Positions 8,798 to 18,259 of a stretch of 64,000 bases of DNA are shown here, in pieces (the stretch's first letter is position 1; the number at the start of each line of letters is the position of its first letter). The stretch is from Rheinheimera pleomorphica (GTDB lineage: Bacteria > Pseudomonadota > Gammaproteobacteria > Enterobacterales > Alteromonadaceae): NCBI RefSeq assembly GCF_011634895.1, contig NZ_SIRR01000031.1:186001-250000 (forward strand). The letters run 5' to 3'. The notes beneath the pieces are model-generated. The model ran no database searches. It was not told where the DNA came from and saw nothing but the letters and a program-made list of their open reading frames with translations. A program made the translations under genes and the position numbers.

Positions 8798-11047
8798 GTG
8801 TCATTAAAACAAAAAATTATTATAATAATCAGCGCATTTCTATTGGCTGTTTTACCTTTTAGCCTGTTTGCTATCAGTTGGGACCCACTACAGCCTTACA
8901 CCTTAAGCGCTGTGCTGCTGTGCTCATTTGGTGCCTTAATACTGGCACATTTCAGCATTGTAAAAATGCGCCGTTATCAGCAAAAACTCGAGCATAGTGA
9001 AGAACGCTTGCGCTTATCGTTGTGGGGCAGCGGCGATGAGCTGTGGGACTGGAAGATCAGCAGCGGCGAATTATACCGTTCCAGCGCCTGGTTGCATCCG
9101 GTTGAATTACAGCCAGACAGTAAAGATTTCCCCCCGAATAAAGCGCAAATCCATCCACAGGATCTCAGCCGGGTAACAAAGCTACTGCAGGACCACCTTG
9201 ATGGGAAAACAGCGCACTTTGAAGCGACCTACCGGATAAAAACGGCCGACAACAACTGGACCTGGGTATTAGACCGCGGCAAAGCCGTTGCTTTTGGTGA
9301 CGACGGTAAGCCCAGCCGGATGACAGGCACCTTAAAAAATATTCATCAGCTAAAACAAACCGAGGAGCAGCTGCAGCTGTTTGCCCGTTGTTTGCACAAT
9401 ATATCTGATGCGGTGGTTATTTGTGACACCGACTTCACTATTTTAGAAGTTAATCCGTCTTTTAGCCGGGTAACCGGCAGAACACGCGAGCAATGCTTGC
9501 AACAACGCTTCGAATTAACCTTATACCCCAGCCGTTTTATGCACGACATCCGCCAGTCGCTGGCCAGCAACGGCAGTTGGAGCGGTGAAATACGCGAGCA
9601 GCGTCAAAATGGCGACATTTATCAGGCCGAGCTGACCTTTGATCAGATTAAAGACGATCAGGGCCATATCAGCCAATATGTGGCAGTTTTTTCTGATATT
9701 ACTGAGCGTAAGCAGCGCGAAGCCGAGCTCAGCCGGCTGGCAAGCAGCGATACACTCACCGGTTTGCCCAACCGCGCCTTGTTTATGCAAAAGCTGGCGC
9801 AGTTGGTTGCCAGTAAAACACAACATGCCTTGCTGGTATTTGACTTAGACAACTTCAAAAAAATTAATGACTCACTGGGACACGAGCTGGGCGATAACCT
9901 GTTATGTAAGCTGGCACAGCGTCTGAGCCACTTCAGCAGTTACACTAACCGCCTGTATCGGCTTGGCGGGGACGAGTTTGCCCTGCTGCTGGATCAGACC
10001 AACGACTTACACCATATTACGTCGTTAGCCAAAGCCTTGCTGGAATTAATTAATAAGCCTATTTTGGTGCAGCAGCATGAACTGGCCATCACCAGTAGCG
10101 TTGGCATAGTCTTGTTCCCCGACGATGGCCATAACCCCCAGGCCCTGCTGCGAAACGCTGACACGGCAATGTATCACGCTAAAAATCAGGGTGCTAACCG
10201 CTATTTGTTTTTTAATGACGCCATGAATAAACAAGCCGTCAAACGGCTACAGCTGGAAAACCTGATCCGCCACGGCTTAAAAGAAGATTACTTTGCCGTG
10301 TATTATCAACCCAAAATGGATATTGCCAGCGGCCAGTTAGTCGGTATGGAAGCGTTGGTACGTTTTATTACCCCCAAAGGTGGCATCATTAGTCCGGCCA
10401 GCTTTATTCCGGTGGCCGAAGAAACCGGACAAATTATTGAAATTGGTGAAATTGTGCTGCGTAAAGCCTGTCAGGCAGTGAAAGGCTGGATCGATCAGGG
10501 CTTATTTCATGGCCGGCTTGCCGTTAACCTATCGTCGCGCCAGTTCAGCCTGCCCTTTTTATGCGAATTGATCGACGATATTTTGCAGCAAACCGAACTG
10601 CCGTCATACCATCTGGAGCTGGAAATTACCGAAGGCACAGTTATGCAGTCGCCACCGCAGGCGATTGAAACGATGAAAAAATTACGTGCCCGCGGTATTC
10701 ACCTGGCGATGGATGACTTTGGCACTGGCTATTCATCACTGGCGTATCTCAAGCAATTTCCACTTAATACCCTGAAAATAGACAAAGCCTTTATTGACGA
10801 TATGCGCACCGCCCGCGGCCGCAATATGGTCGATACCATTATGACCATAGCGCATAATCTTAGTCTGAATGTGGTGGCCGAAGGCGTAGAAGACGATGAA
10901 CAGCTGGATATGTTACGCAAACTGCGCTGTGATGTGATCCAGGGCTATCATTACAGTAAGCCGTTGTCTGCCGCTGAGCTCAGCCAATTCTTGCAACAGT
11001 TAAAACAACAACGCAGCAAGCCAGCACTGGTAAGCATTGTTAGCTAG
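8798..11047 (+). CDS. Membrane PAS-PAS-GGDEF-EAL cyclic-di-GMP protein
   Basis: The 749-residue protein starts at GTG 8798. Two membrane helices (about residues 5-26 and 34-53) have only a very short loop between them, so there is no large periplasmic sensor. Next come a short coiled coil, a PAS_3-like domain (about 70-185), a second PAS domain (about 195-305), a GGDEF domain with intact GGDEF at 390-394 and an EAL domain with EAL at 518-520 and DDFGTGYSS further on. Both catalytic signatures are intact, so it could make or break cyclic-di-GMP. No RxxD inhibitory site is seen just ahead of GGDEF. It stands alone, followed by a terminator at 11054. Confidence 0.93.
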   Translation: MSLKQKIIIIISAFLLAVLPFSLFAISWDPLQPYTLSAVLLCSFGALILAHFSIVKMRRYQQKLEHSEERLRLSLWGSGDELWDWKISSGELYRSSAWLHPVELQPDSKDFPPNKAQIHPQDLSRVTKLLQDHLDGKTAHFEATYRIKTADNNWTWVLDRGKAVAFGDDGKPSRMTGTLKNIHQLKQTEEQLQLFARCLHNISDAVVICDTDFTILEVNPSFSRVTGRTREQCLQQRFELTLYPSRFMHDIRQSLASNGSWSGEIREQRQNGDIYQAELTFDQIKDDQGHISQYVAVFSDITERKQREAELSRLASSDTLTGLPNRALFMQKLAQLVASKTQHALLVFDLDNFKKINDSLGHELGDNLLCKLAQRLSHFSSYTNRLYRLGGDEFALLLDQTNDLHHITSLAKALLELINKPILVQQHELAITSSVGIVLFPDDGHNPQALLRNADTAMYHAKNQGANRYLFFNDAMNKQAVKRLQLENLIRHGLKEDYFAVYYQPKMDIASGQLVGMEALVRFITPKGGIISPASFIPVAEETGQIIEIGEIVLRKACQAVKGWIDQGLFHGRLAVNLSSRQFSLPFLCELIDDILQQTELPSYHLELEITEGTVMQSPPQAIETMKKLRARGIHLAMDDFGTGYSSLAYLKQFPLNTLKIDKAFIDDMRTARGRNMVDTIMTIAHNLSLNVVAEGVEDDEQLDMLRKLRCDVIQGYHYSKPLSAAELSQFLQQLKQQRSKPALVSIVS

Positions 11048-11053
11048 CAGCCA

Positions 11054-11083
11054 GAAAAAAGCCCCGAAAACGGGGCTTTTTGG
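11054..11083. terminator. Bidirectional rho-independent terminator
   Basis: The perfect stem GCCCCG/CGGGGC with a short AAA-type loop is flanked by a run of A on the left and a run of T on the right. It therefore serves both the GGDEF-EAL gene (rightward) and maoP (leftward), whose stop codon is at 11084. Confidence 0.9.
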
Positions 11084-11434
11084 CTAGTCAGTGTCGGTCT
11101 CGACATAAGAGAAATCATCACTGCCATCAGCAATGCGTTTCTTACCAAACACTGTATGAAACTTACGTTTCTCTGCCAGTCGCTGTTTGTATTTCAGCCA
11201 GGTTTTTTCAAACGCTGTTGTGGCCGGCTGCTCGCCTTTGCACACTGAAACAAAACGTTTTTCTTCATCATTCACCGGGGCACGGCTACCCTGCTCCAGT
11301 TCCTGCATTGCCACCCCATGTTTCTCCAGCATGTTACCTTCTGCCAGAGTAAAGCGCCCGGACCGCGTAAAACCTTTCGGGAAATTACGGTCATCGAAAA
11401 AGCGACGGTTAGCGACAAAACTTTGCTGCATCAC
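11084..11434 (-). CDS. maoP: Macrodomain Ori protein MaoP (DUF413, YifE)
   Basis: The 116-residue protein begins MMQQSFVANRRFFDDRNFPKG and continues through FTRSGRFTLAEGNMLEKHG and EEKRFVSVCKGEQ, closely matching E. coli YifE/MaoP (112 residues). In E. coli MaoP acts with the site maoS to organise the Ori macrodomain of the chromosome. Divergence from hdfR is the same arrangement as in E. coli, which strengthens both calls. No membrane segment is seen. A maoS-like site might lie in the 126-base gap to hdfR, but I cannot recognise one. Confidence 0.93.
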   Translation of the reverse strand: MMQQSFVANRRFFDDRNFPKGFTRSGRFTLAEGNMLEKHGVAMQELEQGSRAPVNDEEKRFVSVCKGEQPATTAFEKTWLKYKQRLAEKRKFHTVFGKKRIADGSDDFSYVETDTD

Positions 11435-11560
11435 TTTTTTCCTCTAATCTCGTTGAATATCAAGCCAGCCTGTTTAAACTGTGCGGAGTATGGTTAACAA
11501 AATTCCCGTCGTAAAACAAATATTTTTTATCGACACCATAAAAATATCAAAGGATTTAAT

Positions 11561-12415
11561 TTGGATACCGAACTGCTCAAAACCTTTATAGAAGTTCAGC
11601 GTACAAGGCATTTTGGTAAAGCCGCCGAAAATCTTTACTTAACCCAGTCAGCCGTCAGCTTTCGTATCCGCCAGCTTGAGCAGCAACTTGGCGTTAACCT
11701 GTTCAGCCGTTATCGCAATAATATTCAGCTTACTGCGGCCGGTGAACGTTTATTACCGCATGCAGAAGCCATGCTAACGGCATTGCAACGCGCCAGACAA
11801 GATGTGGCTGTCAGTGCAGAACAAAGTATCCAGCTGTCTATCGCTGCCAGCGCCAATGTTTGGGAAGCGTTTTTGTTACAGGGCTTTATTCAGATCCAGC
11901 AGCAGTTGCCAGAGCTATGCTGGCGTGCCGAGTCTATGGGCAAAGAGCAAATCGCCCGCCAGGTATTAGAGCGGCAACTGGACATTGCAGTGTTGTTTGA
12001 TGCCCCTAAAGTGGACGAAATGCAGATCGACAAGCTGGGAGATATCAAACTGTTACCGGTAACCACTTTTAGCAACCGCAGTAGCGAACAGGCCATGCAA
12101 CAGCGCTATATTCTGGTCGATTGGGGTACGGCCTTTGATATTCAGCATAGCCGCTGTTTCCCGCAGTTGCCGCCGCCGTTTTTACGCACCGGCAGCGCCC
12201 GTATTGCGCTGGAGCTGATGCAGCAAGGTGGTGGCTCAGCTTACCTGCCCCAAACCATGGTGAGTCATTTGCTGGCCGATAACAGCTTAACCCTGATTAG
12301 CGATGCCCCGGTGATGACGCGTGAACTGTTTGCTGTGTCACTGCCCAAAACAGCCCAGCGCCAGCAGATAAGCGATATTGTCTATCAGTTACGCCAACTG
12401 CTACACAGTAACTGA
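11561..12415 (+). CDS. hdfR: LysR-type regulator HdfR
   Basis: A 284-residue LysR-family protein starting at TTG 11561, with AAAGGA seven to eight bases upstream. The N-terminus (MDTELLKTFIEVQRTRHFGK and on through AAENLYLTQSAVSFRIRQLE) is nearly the same as E. coli HdfR, a DNA-binding repressor of flhDC and other genes. A winged helix-turn-helix occupies residues 1-60 and an effector-binding domain the rest. It is divergent from maoP, as in E. coli. Whether it controls motility here is not shown, as no flagellar genes lie in the window. Confidence 0.92.
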   Translation: MDTELLKTFIEVQRTRHFGKAAENLYLTQSAVSFRIRQLEQQLGVNLFSRYRNNIQLTAAGERLLPHAEAMLTALQRARQDVAVSAEQSIQLSIAASANVWEAFLLQGFIQIQQQLPELCWRAESMGKEQIARQVLERQLDIAVLFDAPKVDEMQIDKLGDIKLLPVTTFSNRSSEQAMQQRYILVDWGTAFDIQHSRCFPQLPPPFLRTGSARIALELMQQGGGSAYLPQTMVSHLLADNSLTLISDAPVMTRELFAVSLPKTAQRQQISDIVYQLRQLLHSN

Positions 12416-12613
12416 TTAAGGTTTAAACAGCGCCGTATTACGGCCATGGGCTTTACTCAGCAGCAGCCGCTTATGGCTGTTAAACAGCGGTAATAATAAC
12501 GGCCCGGTCAGGATGGCTGCCAGCGCCCATTTTAGCGCGGTCATGCCACTGCGCAGTGCCGCAACATAAATACCTGCGGCTGTCAGCAGCCACACAACAG
12601 GTAACATTAACAC
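12416..12613 (-). CDS. Small hydrophobic protein of unknown function
   Basis: About 65 residues from a GTG at 12613, which has AGAGGA six bases upstream; an ATG at 12607 gives almost the same product. The frame is open to 12700, but that extension runs through the fadJ terminator and is not credible. Two hydrophobic stretches (about residues 3-18 and 24-45) are followed by a basic tail (SHKRLLLSKAHGR), so a small inner-membrane protein with a cytosolic C-terminus is likely. I do not recognise the family. Its stop codon abuts that of hdfR, which converges on it, and it is separated from fadJ by a terminator. Confidence 0.5.
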   Translation of the reverse strand: MLMLPVVWLLTAAGIYVAALRSGMTALKWALAAILTGPLLLPLFNSHKRLLLSKAHGRNTALFKP

Positions 12614-12630
12614 CAGACATCCTCTGAAAT

Positions 12631-12663
12631 ATAAAACACCAGGCCGGTTATTATACCGGCCTG
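12631..12663 (-). terminator. Terminator of the fadIJ operon
   Basis: The perfect eight-base stem CAGGCCGG/CCGGCCTG with loop at 12648-12655 is followed on the minus strand by TGTTTTAT. It lies 58 bases after the fadJ stop and ahead of the small hydrophobic gene. Confidence 0.85.
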
Positions 12664-12720
12664 TGTTAGTTATTGCTGTTAACCTTTGGTTGTATTTCAA
12701 GCAAAGGCCGTTAACCGCCG

Positions 12721-14853
12721 TTACGGATAAAAACGTTGTTGCTGCTCAGCCATACGTTGCAGCAGTGGCGCCGGGGCAAAACGGCTGCCGAAGCGGCTTT
12801 CCAGGTTGCGTAATTGTGCCAGCAGCTTGTCGGCACCTAACTGGTCAATATAACGGAACGGGCCACCGAGAAACGGTGGGAAACCGATGCCAAAGATAGC
12901 CCCGATATCGCCGTCGCGGGCACTGGCAATAATGCCTTCTTCTAAGCAGCGTACGGCTTCGTTGAGCATTTGCACTACACAGCGGCTGCTGATTTCGTCC
13001 AGGTTTAGCCTGGGCGCTGCAGTTACGCCCAGTACGCCGTATACACTGGCATCCACCTGCTTTTTGCCCTTTTTCGCAGCCTTGCCGTACAGATAAAAGC
13101 CTTTTTCTGTTTTTTTACCTTTGCGGCCATCGGCCAGCAACTTATCAAAGGCCGCTGGCGCCGCGAAACGCTCACCCAGCTCCGCGGTCAGAATAGGCGA
13201 TATCTTAGCGCCGACGTCTATACCCACTTCATCCAGCAAGGTTACCGGCCCAACCGGGAAGCCGAATTTAACCAGTGCCTGATCAATTTTTTCTACCGGC
13301 TCGCCTTCCAGCAAAATACTGGCGGCTTCATTCATATACAGCGCCAGAATACGATTGACGTAAAAACCGGCACCGTCTTTTACCACTATCGGGGTTTTGC
13401 CCTGTTTACGGGCAAAGGCCACGGTGGTAGCAATGGTCTGCGCCGAGGTGCCTTCGTGTGCTATCACCTCAACCAATGGCATTTTATCTACCGGTGAAAA
13501 ATAATGCAGGCCGATAACATTTTCTGGCCGCTTGGCCTTAGCGGCAATCTGTTTAATCGGTAACGAGCTGGTGTTGCTGGCAAATATCGTCTTTTCGCTG
13601 CAATGCTGTTCAATATCCGCCACCATTTGCTGCTTTAACGCTAAATCTTCAAACACGGCTTCCACCACGATATCCGCATCATGAAAACCGCTGTAATCTG
13701 TGCAGCCTGTCATCCGCAGCAGTTGCTGTTGCATTTGAGCTTTGCTAATAAAGCGACGCTTAAGTTTCTTTTCCAGCAGCGAATAGCTGTATTTCAGCGC
13801 ATTGCTGATACCCTGCTCGTTAATATCTTTGATCCGCACCGGTATACCGGCTTTGGTCGCGGTAACATTTGCAATACCACCGCCCATCAGGCCTCCGCCC
13901 AGCACCGCCGCTTTACGCACGGTTTCAGGCTTGGTATCACCGGCACCGGTTTCTTTTTTCATTTGTGTGGTGGCAAAAAATAAGCTGCGCAGGGCCGCCG
14001 ATTCTTTGGTCATACATAACTGACCAAAGGCTTTGGCTTCAGCGGCTAAACCAGCCTGCATACCACTGTCAACTCCGGTTTTAATCACATCAAGAATTTT
14101 CAGCGGCGCCGGATAGTTGCCCTGGGTTTTCTTTAACGTTTGCTTACGCGCCTGACCAAACAGCACATTACGACCAAATGGCGTGCGCTCCAGCACTTTG
14201 CCGACCAAATTCAGCTTAGCCGGGTCGCGCTTGGGCTTACCTTTTAGTGCCAACTTAATTGCGGCTTCAAGCAGAATGCTTTTGGGCACCACATCATCAA
14301 CCAGACCGGCCTTTTTTGCCTGCGCGGCGCGTAGTTGTTTACCGGTCAGGATCATGTCCAGCGCTTTTTGTAAGCCCACCAGCTTAGGTAACCGCTGGGT
14401 ACCGCCACTACCTGGCAGTAAGCCCAACTGCACTTCTGGCAGACCTAATACCGTTTTGCTATCTGACGTCACCACCCTGGCATGACACGCCAATGCCAAC
14501 TCTAAACCACCGCCCAGACAAGGACCGTGGATAGCCGCCACCAACGGAATAGGCAATTGCTCAAGTTGGTCGAACATTTGCTGGCCCATCCGGCCTATGG
14601 CTTGCGCTTCTTCAGCGGTTTTACAACCATCAAGCATGCTGATATCGGCACCGGCAATAAAAGAGTCTGGCTTACCACTGATAAACACCAGGCCCTTAAG
14701 CTGACTATTGGCTTTTATTTCGCTCAGCAGCTGGCTAATCTCATCAGCAAAGGCGGCCTTGAGTACATTCATCGACTCGCCGGCAATGTCCATCGTGATA
14801 ACGCCGATGGCATCATCACGGATTTGCAGGCTAAAACTGTTGCTGCTTGTCAT
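12721..14853 (-). CDS. fadJ: Fatty acid oxidation complex alpha subunit FadJ
   Basis: FadJ joins enoyl-CoA hydratase and 3-hydroxyacyl-CoA dehydrogenase in one chain (710 residues; E. coli 714). The hydratase domain has the oxyanion-hole motif and the catalytic pair Glu118 (GGGLELA) and Glu140 (GLPE). The dehydrogenase domain begins with the NAD-binding glycines of [10 protein letters not shown] near residue 317 and contains HYFSPVDKM. The ATG overlaps the fadI stop as TAATG, so the two are translationally coupled. FadJ with FadI forms the complex that E. coli uses for anaerobic or medium-chain beta-oxidation. Confidence 0.97.
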   Translation of the reverse strand: MTSSNSFSLQIRDDAIGVITMDIAGESMNVLKAAFADEISQLLSEIKANSQLKGLVFISGKPDSFIAGADISMLDGCKTAEEAQAIGRMGQQMFDQLEQLPIPLVAAIHGPCLGGGLELALACHARVVTSDSKTVLGLPEVQLGLLPGSGGTQRLPKLVGLQKALDMILTGKQLRAAQAKKAGLVDDVVPKSILLEAAIKLALKGKPKRDPAKLNLVGKVLERTPFGRNVLFGQARKQTLKKTQGNYPAPLKILDVIKTGVDSGMQAGLAAEAKAFGQLCMTKESAALRSLFFATTQMKKETGAGDTKPETVRKAAVLGGGLMGGGIANVTATKAGIPVRIKDINEQGISNALKYSYSLLEKKLKRRFISKAQMQQQLLRMTGCTDYSGFHDADIVVEAVFEDLALKQQMVADIEQHCSEKTIFASNTSSLPIKQIAAKAKRPENVIGLHYFSPVDKMPLVEVIAHEGTSAQTIATTVAFARKQGKTPIVVKDGAGFYVNRILALYMNEAASILLEGEPVEKIDQALVKFGFPVGPVTLLDEVGIDVGAKISPILTAELGERFAAPAAFDKLLADGRKGKKTEKGFYLYGKAAKKGKKQVDASVYGVLGVTAAPRLNLDEISSRCVVQMLNEAVRCLEEGIIASARDGDIGAIFGIGFPPFLGGPFRYIDQLGADKLLAQLRNLESRFGSRFAPAPLLQRMAEQQQRFYP

Positions 14854-16163
14854 TATTCTGTCTCCACAATCATTGCTGCGCCCAAACCACCTGCTGCACA
14901 GGCCGTGGTTAAACCAATACCACCACCGCGACGTTTTAATTCATTTAAGGTTTGCACGATTAAGCGGGTGCCGGTAGCTGCGAACGGGTGGCCATAAGCT
15001 AAAGAGCCGCCCTGTACGTTAAATTTAGTCATATCAATGTCACCAATGGCCTGGCTGCGGCCAAGCTTTTCCTCGGCAAACTTTTTGCTGGCAAACATTT
15101 TTACGTTAGCCAGTGTTTGCGCAGCAAAGGCTTCATGCATTTCAATCAGGGTCAGATCATTTAACGACATACCCGCGCGGTCCAGCGCAATTGGCGTGGC
15201 ATAAGACGGTCCCATTAGCATATCGTCATACACATCGATGGCAGCAAATGCATAGCTACGGATATACCCCAGCGGCGTGTAGCCCAGTGCTTTAGCCCGG
15301 CTTTCTGTCATCATCAGTACGGCTGAGGCGCCATCGGTAAGTGGGGTGGCGTTAGCGGCGGTAACGCTACCATGCGCACGGTCGAATACCGGTTTTAACT
15401 TGGCGTAAGACTCCAGCTTTGAGTCCTGACGGATATTGTTATCCATGTCTAAATAACGCGAATAAGGCTCAACATGGGCTGTCATCACTTCATGTTTCAT
15501 CACGCCGCTTTGCCAGGCTTGTGTTGCCAGAGTGTGTGAGCGATGCGCCAGTGCATCCTGATCGGCGCGGCTAATATTGTGCGTTTTCGCCATTTGCTCA
15601 GCGGTGTCGCCCATCGACAAGCCGGTGCTATACTCGGCGACCGCCGGCGGCACGGGCAGCAAATCTTTTAAACCTAAGCGGCGAAAAATCGCCAGTTTCT
15701 GGCCAAAAGTACGGGCTTTATTTAAATCAACCAGGGCGCGGGCCAGTTTTTTGCTGACACCAATGGGCAACACCGAGCTTGAATCGGCACCACCCGCTAT
15801 TGCAATCTGGGTAATACCGGCCATCATCGACTCAGCCACACTGACCACCGACTGAAAACTGGTGGCACAGGCCCGGGTGACACTAAAAGCATCGGTGTGC
15901 ACATTCATGCCGGTGCCCAGCACGATTTCACGGGCAATATTCGGCGCTTCGGGCATCTGCACTACTTTACCGTACACCACTTGTTCAATCAGCTTGGGAT
16001 CCAACTCGCTGCGGATCAGCAACTCATTGACCACCAGCTTGCCCAGATCCAGCGCAGAGACGCCGTGAAATTCGGTTGCCTGCTTGGCAAAGGGGGTGCG
16101 TAAACCTGAGACAATAGCGATGCGATCGCCGCTGCGGGTACTAAGGTTAATTGGCGAGCTCAT
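14853..16163 (-). CDS. fadI: 3-ketoacyl-CoA thiolase FadI
   Basis: FadI cleaves 3-ketoacyl-CoA with CoA, giving acetyl-CoA and a chain two carbons shorter. The length of 436 residues equals that of E. coli FadI. The nucleophile Cys99 lies in TRACATSF, the histidine motif in [14 protein letters not shown], and the second cysteine in [12 protein letters not shown]. It is first in the fadIJ operon. The 193-base gap upstream carries two palindromic operators (16184-16200 and 16235-16254), so fatty-acid control of the operon is very likely. Confidence 0.97.
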   Translation of the reverse strand: MSSPINLSTRSGDRIAIVSGLRTPFAKQATEFHGVSALDLGKLVVNELLIRSELDPKLIEQVVYGKVVQMPEAPNIAREIVLGTGMNVHTDAFSVTRACATSFQSVVSVAESMMAGITQIAIAGGADSSSVLPIGVSKKLARALVDLNKARTFGQKLAIFRRLGLKDLLPVPPAVAEYSTGLSMGDTAEQMAKTHNISRADQDALAHRSHTLATQAWQSGVMKHEVMTAHVEPYSRYLDMDNNIRQDSKLESYAKLKPVFDRAHGSVTAANATPLTDGASAVLMMTESRAKALGYTPLGYIRSYAFAAIDVYDDMLMGPSYATPIALDRAGMSLNDLTLIEMHEAFAAQTLANVKMFASKKFAEEKLGRSQAIGDIDMTKFNVQGGSLAYGHPFAATGTRLIVQTLNELKRRGGGIGLTTACAAGGLGAAMIVETE

Positions 16164-16183
16164 AGTGTTCCTCTTATTAAAAT

Positions 16184-16200
16184 TACAGGTCTGACCTGTA
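16184..16200. promoter_or_regulatory. FadR-type operator upstream of fadI
   Basis: A perfect 17-base palindrome, TACAGGTCTGACCTGTA, centred 29 bases before the fadI start. Read on the minus strand it shares the GGTCNGAC..TGT core with the E. coli FadR consensus. Binding by FadR is inferred from this match and from the target operon. Confidence 0.7.
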
Positions 16201-16234
16201 TTATTAACACCGATTGTAGCGACAGTCGTTGAAA

Positions 16235-16254
16235 ATTAAAACACTTGTTTTAAT
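16235..16254. promoter_or_regulatory. PsrA-like palindrome upstream of fadI
   Basis: Nine-base perfect arms (ATTAAAACA / TGTTTTAAT) around a two-base centre, about 81 bases before the fadI start and about 112 before moxR. The AAAC-N4-GTTT core fits the PsrA-type consensus (G/C)AAAC-N(2-4)-GTTT(G/C) of fatty-acid-sensing TetR repressors. It could also act on the divergent moxR promoter. Confidence 0.55.
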
Positions 16255-16356
16255 GCAAACGGAACCTTATATAGGTTATAACGTCTTAGCCTAGCCCGTT
16301 TTAGTGGCGCTTGGCGATAAAACAACCAATAAATCCAATTAATTAAGACTGATACT

Positions 16357-17313
16357 ATGATGGTAAACGCGTTTTCTGGTTTAAAAGCCTATCTCGATAG
16401 CCAGGTACTGGGGCAATCCGAACTGACCGAAGGTATTTTACTGGCGCTGCTGGCCAACGGTCATTTGCTGGTCGAGGGGCCGCCTGGCCTGGCAAAAACC
16501 CGTGCGGTTAATGCGCTGGCGCATGGCGTTGAAGGCCGGTTTCACCGGGTTCAGTTTACCCCGGACTTACTGCCGGCTGACTTAACCGGTACCGATATTT
16601 ACCGGCCGGAAACCGGCCAGTTTGAATTTCAGAGCGGCCCGCTGTTTCATCATATTATTCTGGCCGACGAGATAAACCGCGCGCCGGCCAAAGTGCAATC
16701 TGCACTGCTGGAAGCCATGGCTGAAAAACAAGTTACCGTAGGCCGTAATACTTATCCGCTGCCGGAATTATTTCTGGTGATGGCGACACAAAACCCGCTG
16801 GAGCAAGAAGGCACCTACCCGCTACCGGAAGCCCAGTTAGACCGCTTTTTACTGCACTTAAAAGTCGACTATCCAAACGCTGACACCGAGCTGCAAATTT
16901 TAAAACTCACCCGTGGTGAAGCCTTAACCGGCGCACAGGCAGAGGTTAGCCCGATTAGTCAGGCTGATATTTTTGCTGCGCGTAAAGCCATTTTACAACT
17001 GCATATGGCCGACAGCCTGGAGCAATATATCGTGCAGCTGGTTATGGCTACGCGTAATGCCAAAGCGTATAGCGACAAACTGGCCAGCTGGATTGGCTAT
17101 GGTGCCAGCCCACGCGCCACCATTGCGCTGGAGCGCTGCGCCCGCGCTAAAGCCTGGTTGGCCGGCCGCGATTTTGTCACGCCGGACGACATTCAGGCGG
17201 TATTTCATAATGCGCTGCGCCATCGGCTGATCCTGACCTATGCTGCCGAAGCAGAGGGCATCAGTACTGATGACGTACTGACTGAGATTCTGCGTCTGGT
17301 ACCCTCGGCCTGA
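16357..17313 (+). CDS. MoxR family AAA+ ATPase
   Basis: A 318-residue AAA+ chaperone-like ATPase that works with von Willebrand A-domain proteins to assemble or activate metal or envelope complexes. Walker A is GPPGLAKTR (41-49) and Walker B ILADEINRAP ends near 110 with the DE pair at 104-105. The MATQNPLEQEGTYPLPEAQLDRF segment of MoxR proteins follows (sensor 1 and arginine finger). It heads a six-gene operon with the Bat proteins. The promoter must lie in the gap shared with fadI. Its own target complex is not known. Confidence 0.95.
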   Translation: MMVNAFSGLKAYLDSQVLGQSELTEGILLALLANGHLLVEGPPGLAKTRAVNALAHGVEGRFHRVQFTPDLLPADLTGTDIYRPETGQFEFQSGPLFHHIILADEINRAPAKVQSALLEAMAEKQVTVGRNTYPLPELFLVMATQNPLEQEGTYPLPEAQLDRFLLHLKVDYPNADTELQILKLTRGEALTGAQAEVSPISQADIFAARKAILQLHMADSLEQYIVQLVMATRNAKAYSDKLASWIGYGASPRATIALERCARAKAWLAGRDFVTPDDIQAVFHNALRHRLILTYAAEAEGISTDDVLTEILRLVPSA

Positions 17314-17314
17314 T

Positions 17315-18259
17315 ATGAGCTTTACCCTGACTGCTGAGCAATGGCTGGCGCAAAACGGTACCAACGGCACTGAGCTGGGGCTGACGGAATTGTTATGGTA
17401 TCAGCGTTATACCAAGGTGCTGGATTTAACGCCGGGTATAGCAATACAAAGCAAGCTGGCCGGCACCTACCTGGCAAAAAGTAAAGGCCGTGGTATGGAG
17501 TTTGATGAAGTACGGCATTACCAAAGCGGTGATGATGTGCGCACTATCGACTGGCGCGTTACCGCACGCACCGGCAAGGTGCACACTAAGTTATTTCGTG
17601 AAGAAAAAGAGCGGCCGGTATTTATTCTGACCGATCTTGGCAGCACCATGCGCTTTGGCTCTACCTTGCTGTTTAAGTCTGTGCAAGCGGCGCATCTGGC
17701 GGCGCTGATTGCCTGGCATGTAAAACAACGCGGCGACAAACTCGGCGGCCTGGTATTTAGCCAACAACAACATTTTGAGTTAAAACCGCAAAGCCGCAGC
17801 CATGGTGTGCTGCGCTATTTTAATGCCTTAACCGCAGTGCACCAAAGCGGTAAAACAGCACAAGGCCTGAATTTAAATGATGCACTTAGCCAGTTGCGTC
17901 GTCTGGTCAGGCCCGGCAGTTTGGTCTATATCCTGTCCGATTTTGCTGATTTTAACCAACATGGCCTCAGGCATATCCGTGCTATCCGCCAGCACAATGA
18001 AGTCAGCTGCTGTGTTATTTCCGATCCGTTGGACATTGCCCTGCCAGCAAACAGCCACGGCCTGGCAGCTATCAGTGATGGTCGCACTACCGGCTATATT
18101 GAGCTGGGCAGCAGCGTCTTACAACAGCGTTATGCCAGCCAGCAGCTCAGCGCCAGCCAGCTGCTGCAGCACCATATTAGTCAATTAGGCTGTAAATGGT
18201 TACCGATTAGCGCTGCAGAGCCGGTGTTAAACCAATTAGAGAGAAGATGGTATGGCTGA
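17315..18259 (+). CDS. DUF58 domain protein of the MoxR/Bat operon
   Basis: A 314-residue soluble protein with the DUF58 signature of residues around GDDVRTIDWRVTARTG, followed by a von Willebrand-A-like fold (FILTDLGSTMRFG). It begins one base after the moxR stop. DUF58 proteins always partner MoxR ATPases; they are thought to be adaptor or chaperone parts but no activity is proven. There is no signal peptide. The stop overlaps the next start by eight bases. Confidence 0.9.
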   Translation: MSFTLTAEQWLAQNGTNGTELGLTELLWYQRYTKVLDLTPGIAIQSKLAGTYLAKSKGRGMEFDEVRHYQSGDDVRTIDWRVTARTGKVHTKLFREEKERPVFILTDLGSTMRFGSTLLFKSVQAAHLAALIAWHVKQRGDKLGGLVFSQQQHFELKPQSRSHGVLRYFNALTAVHQSGKTAQGLNLNDALSQLRRLVRPGSLVYILSDFADFNQHGLRHIRAIRQHNEVSCCVISDPLDIALPANSHGLAAISDGRTTGYIELGSSVLQQRYASQQLSASQLLQHHISQLGCKWLPISAAEPVLNQLERRWYG

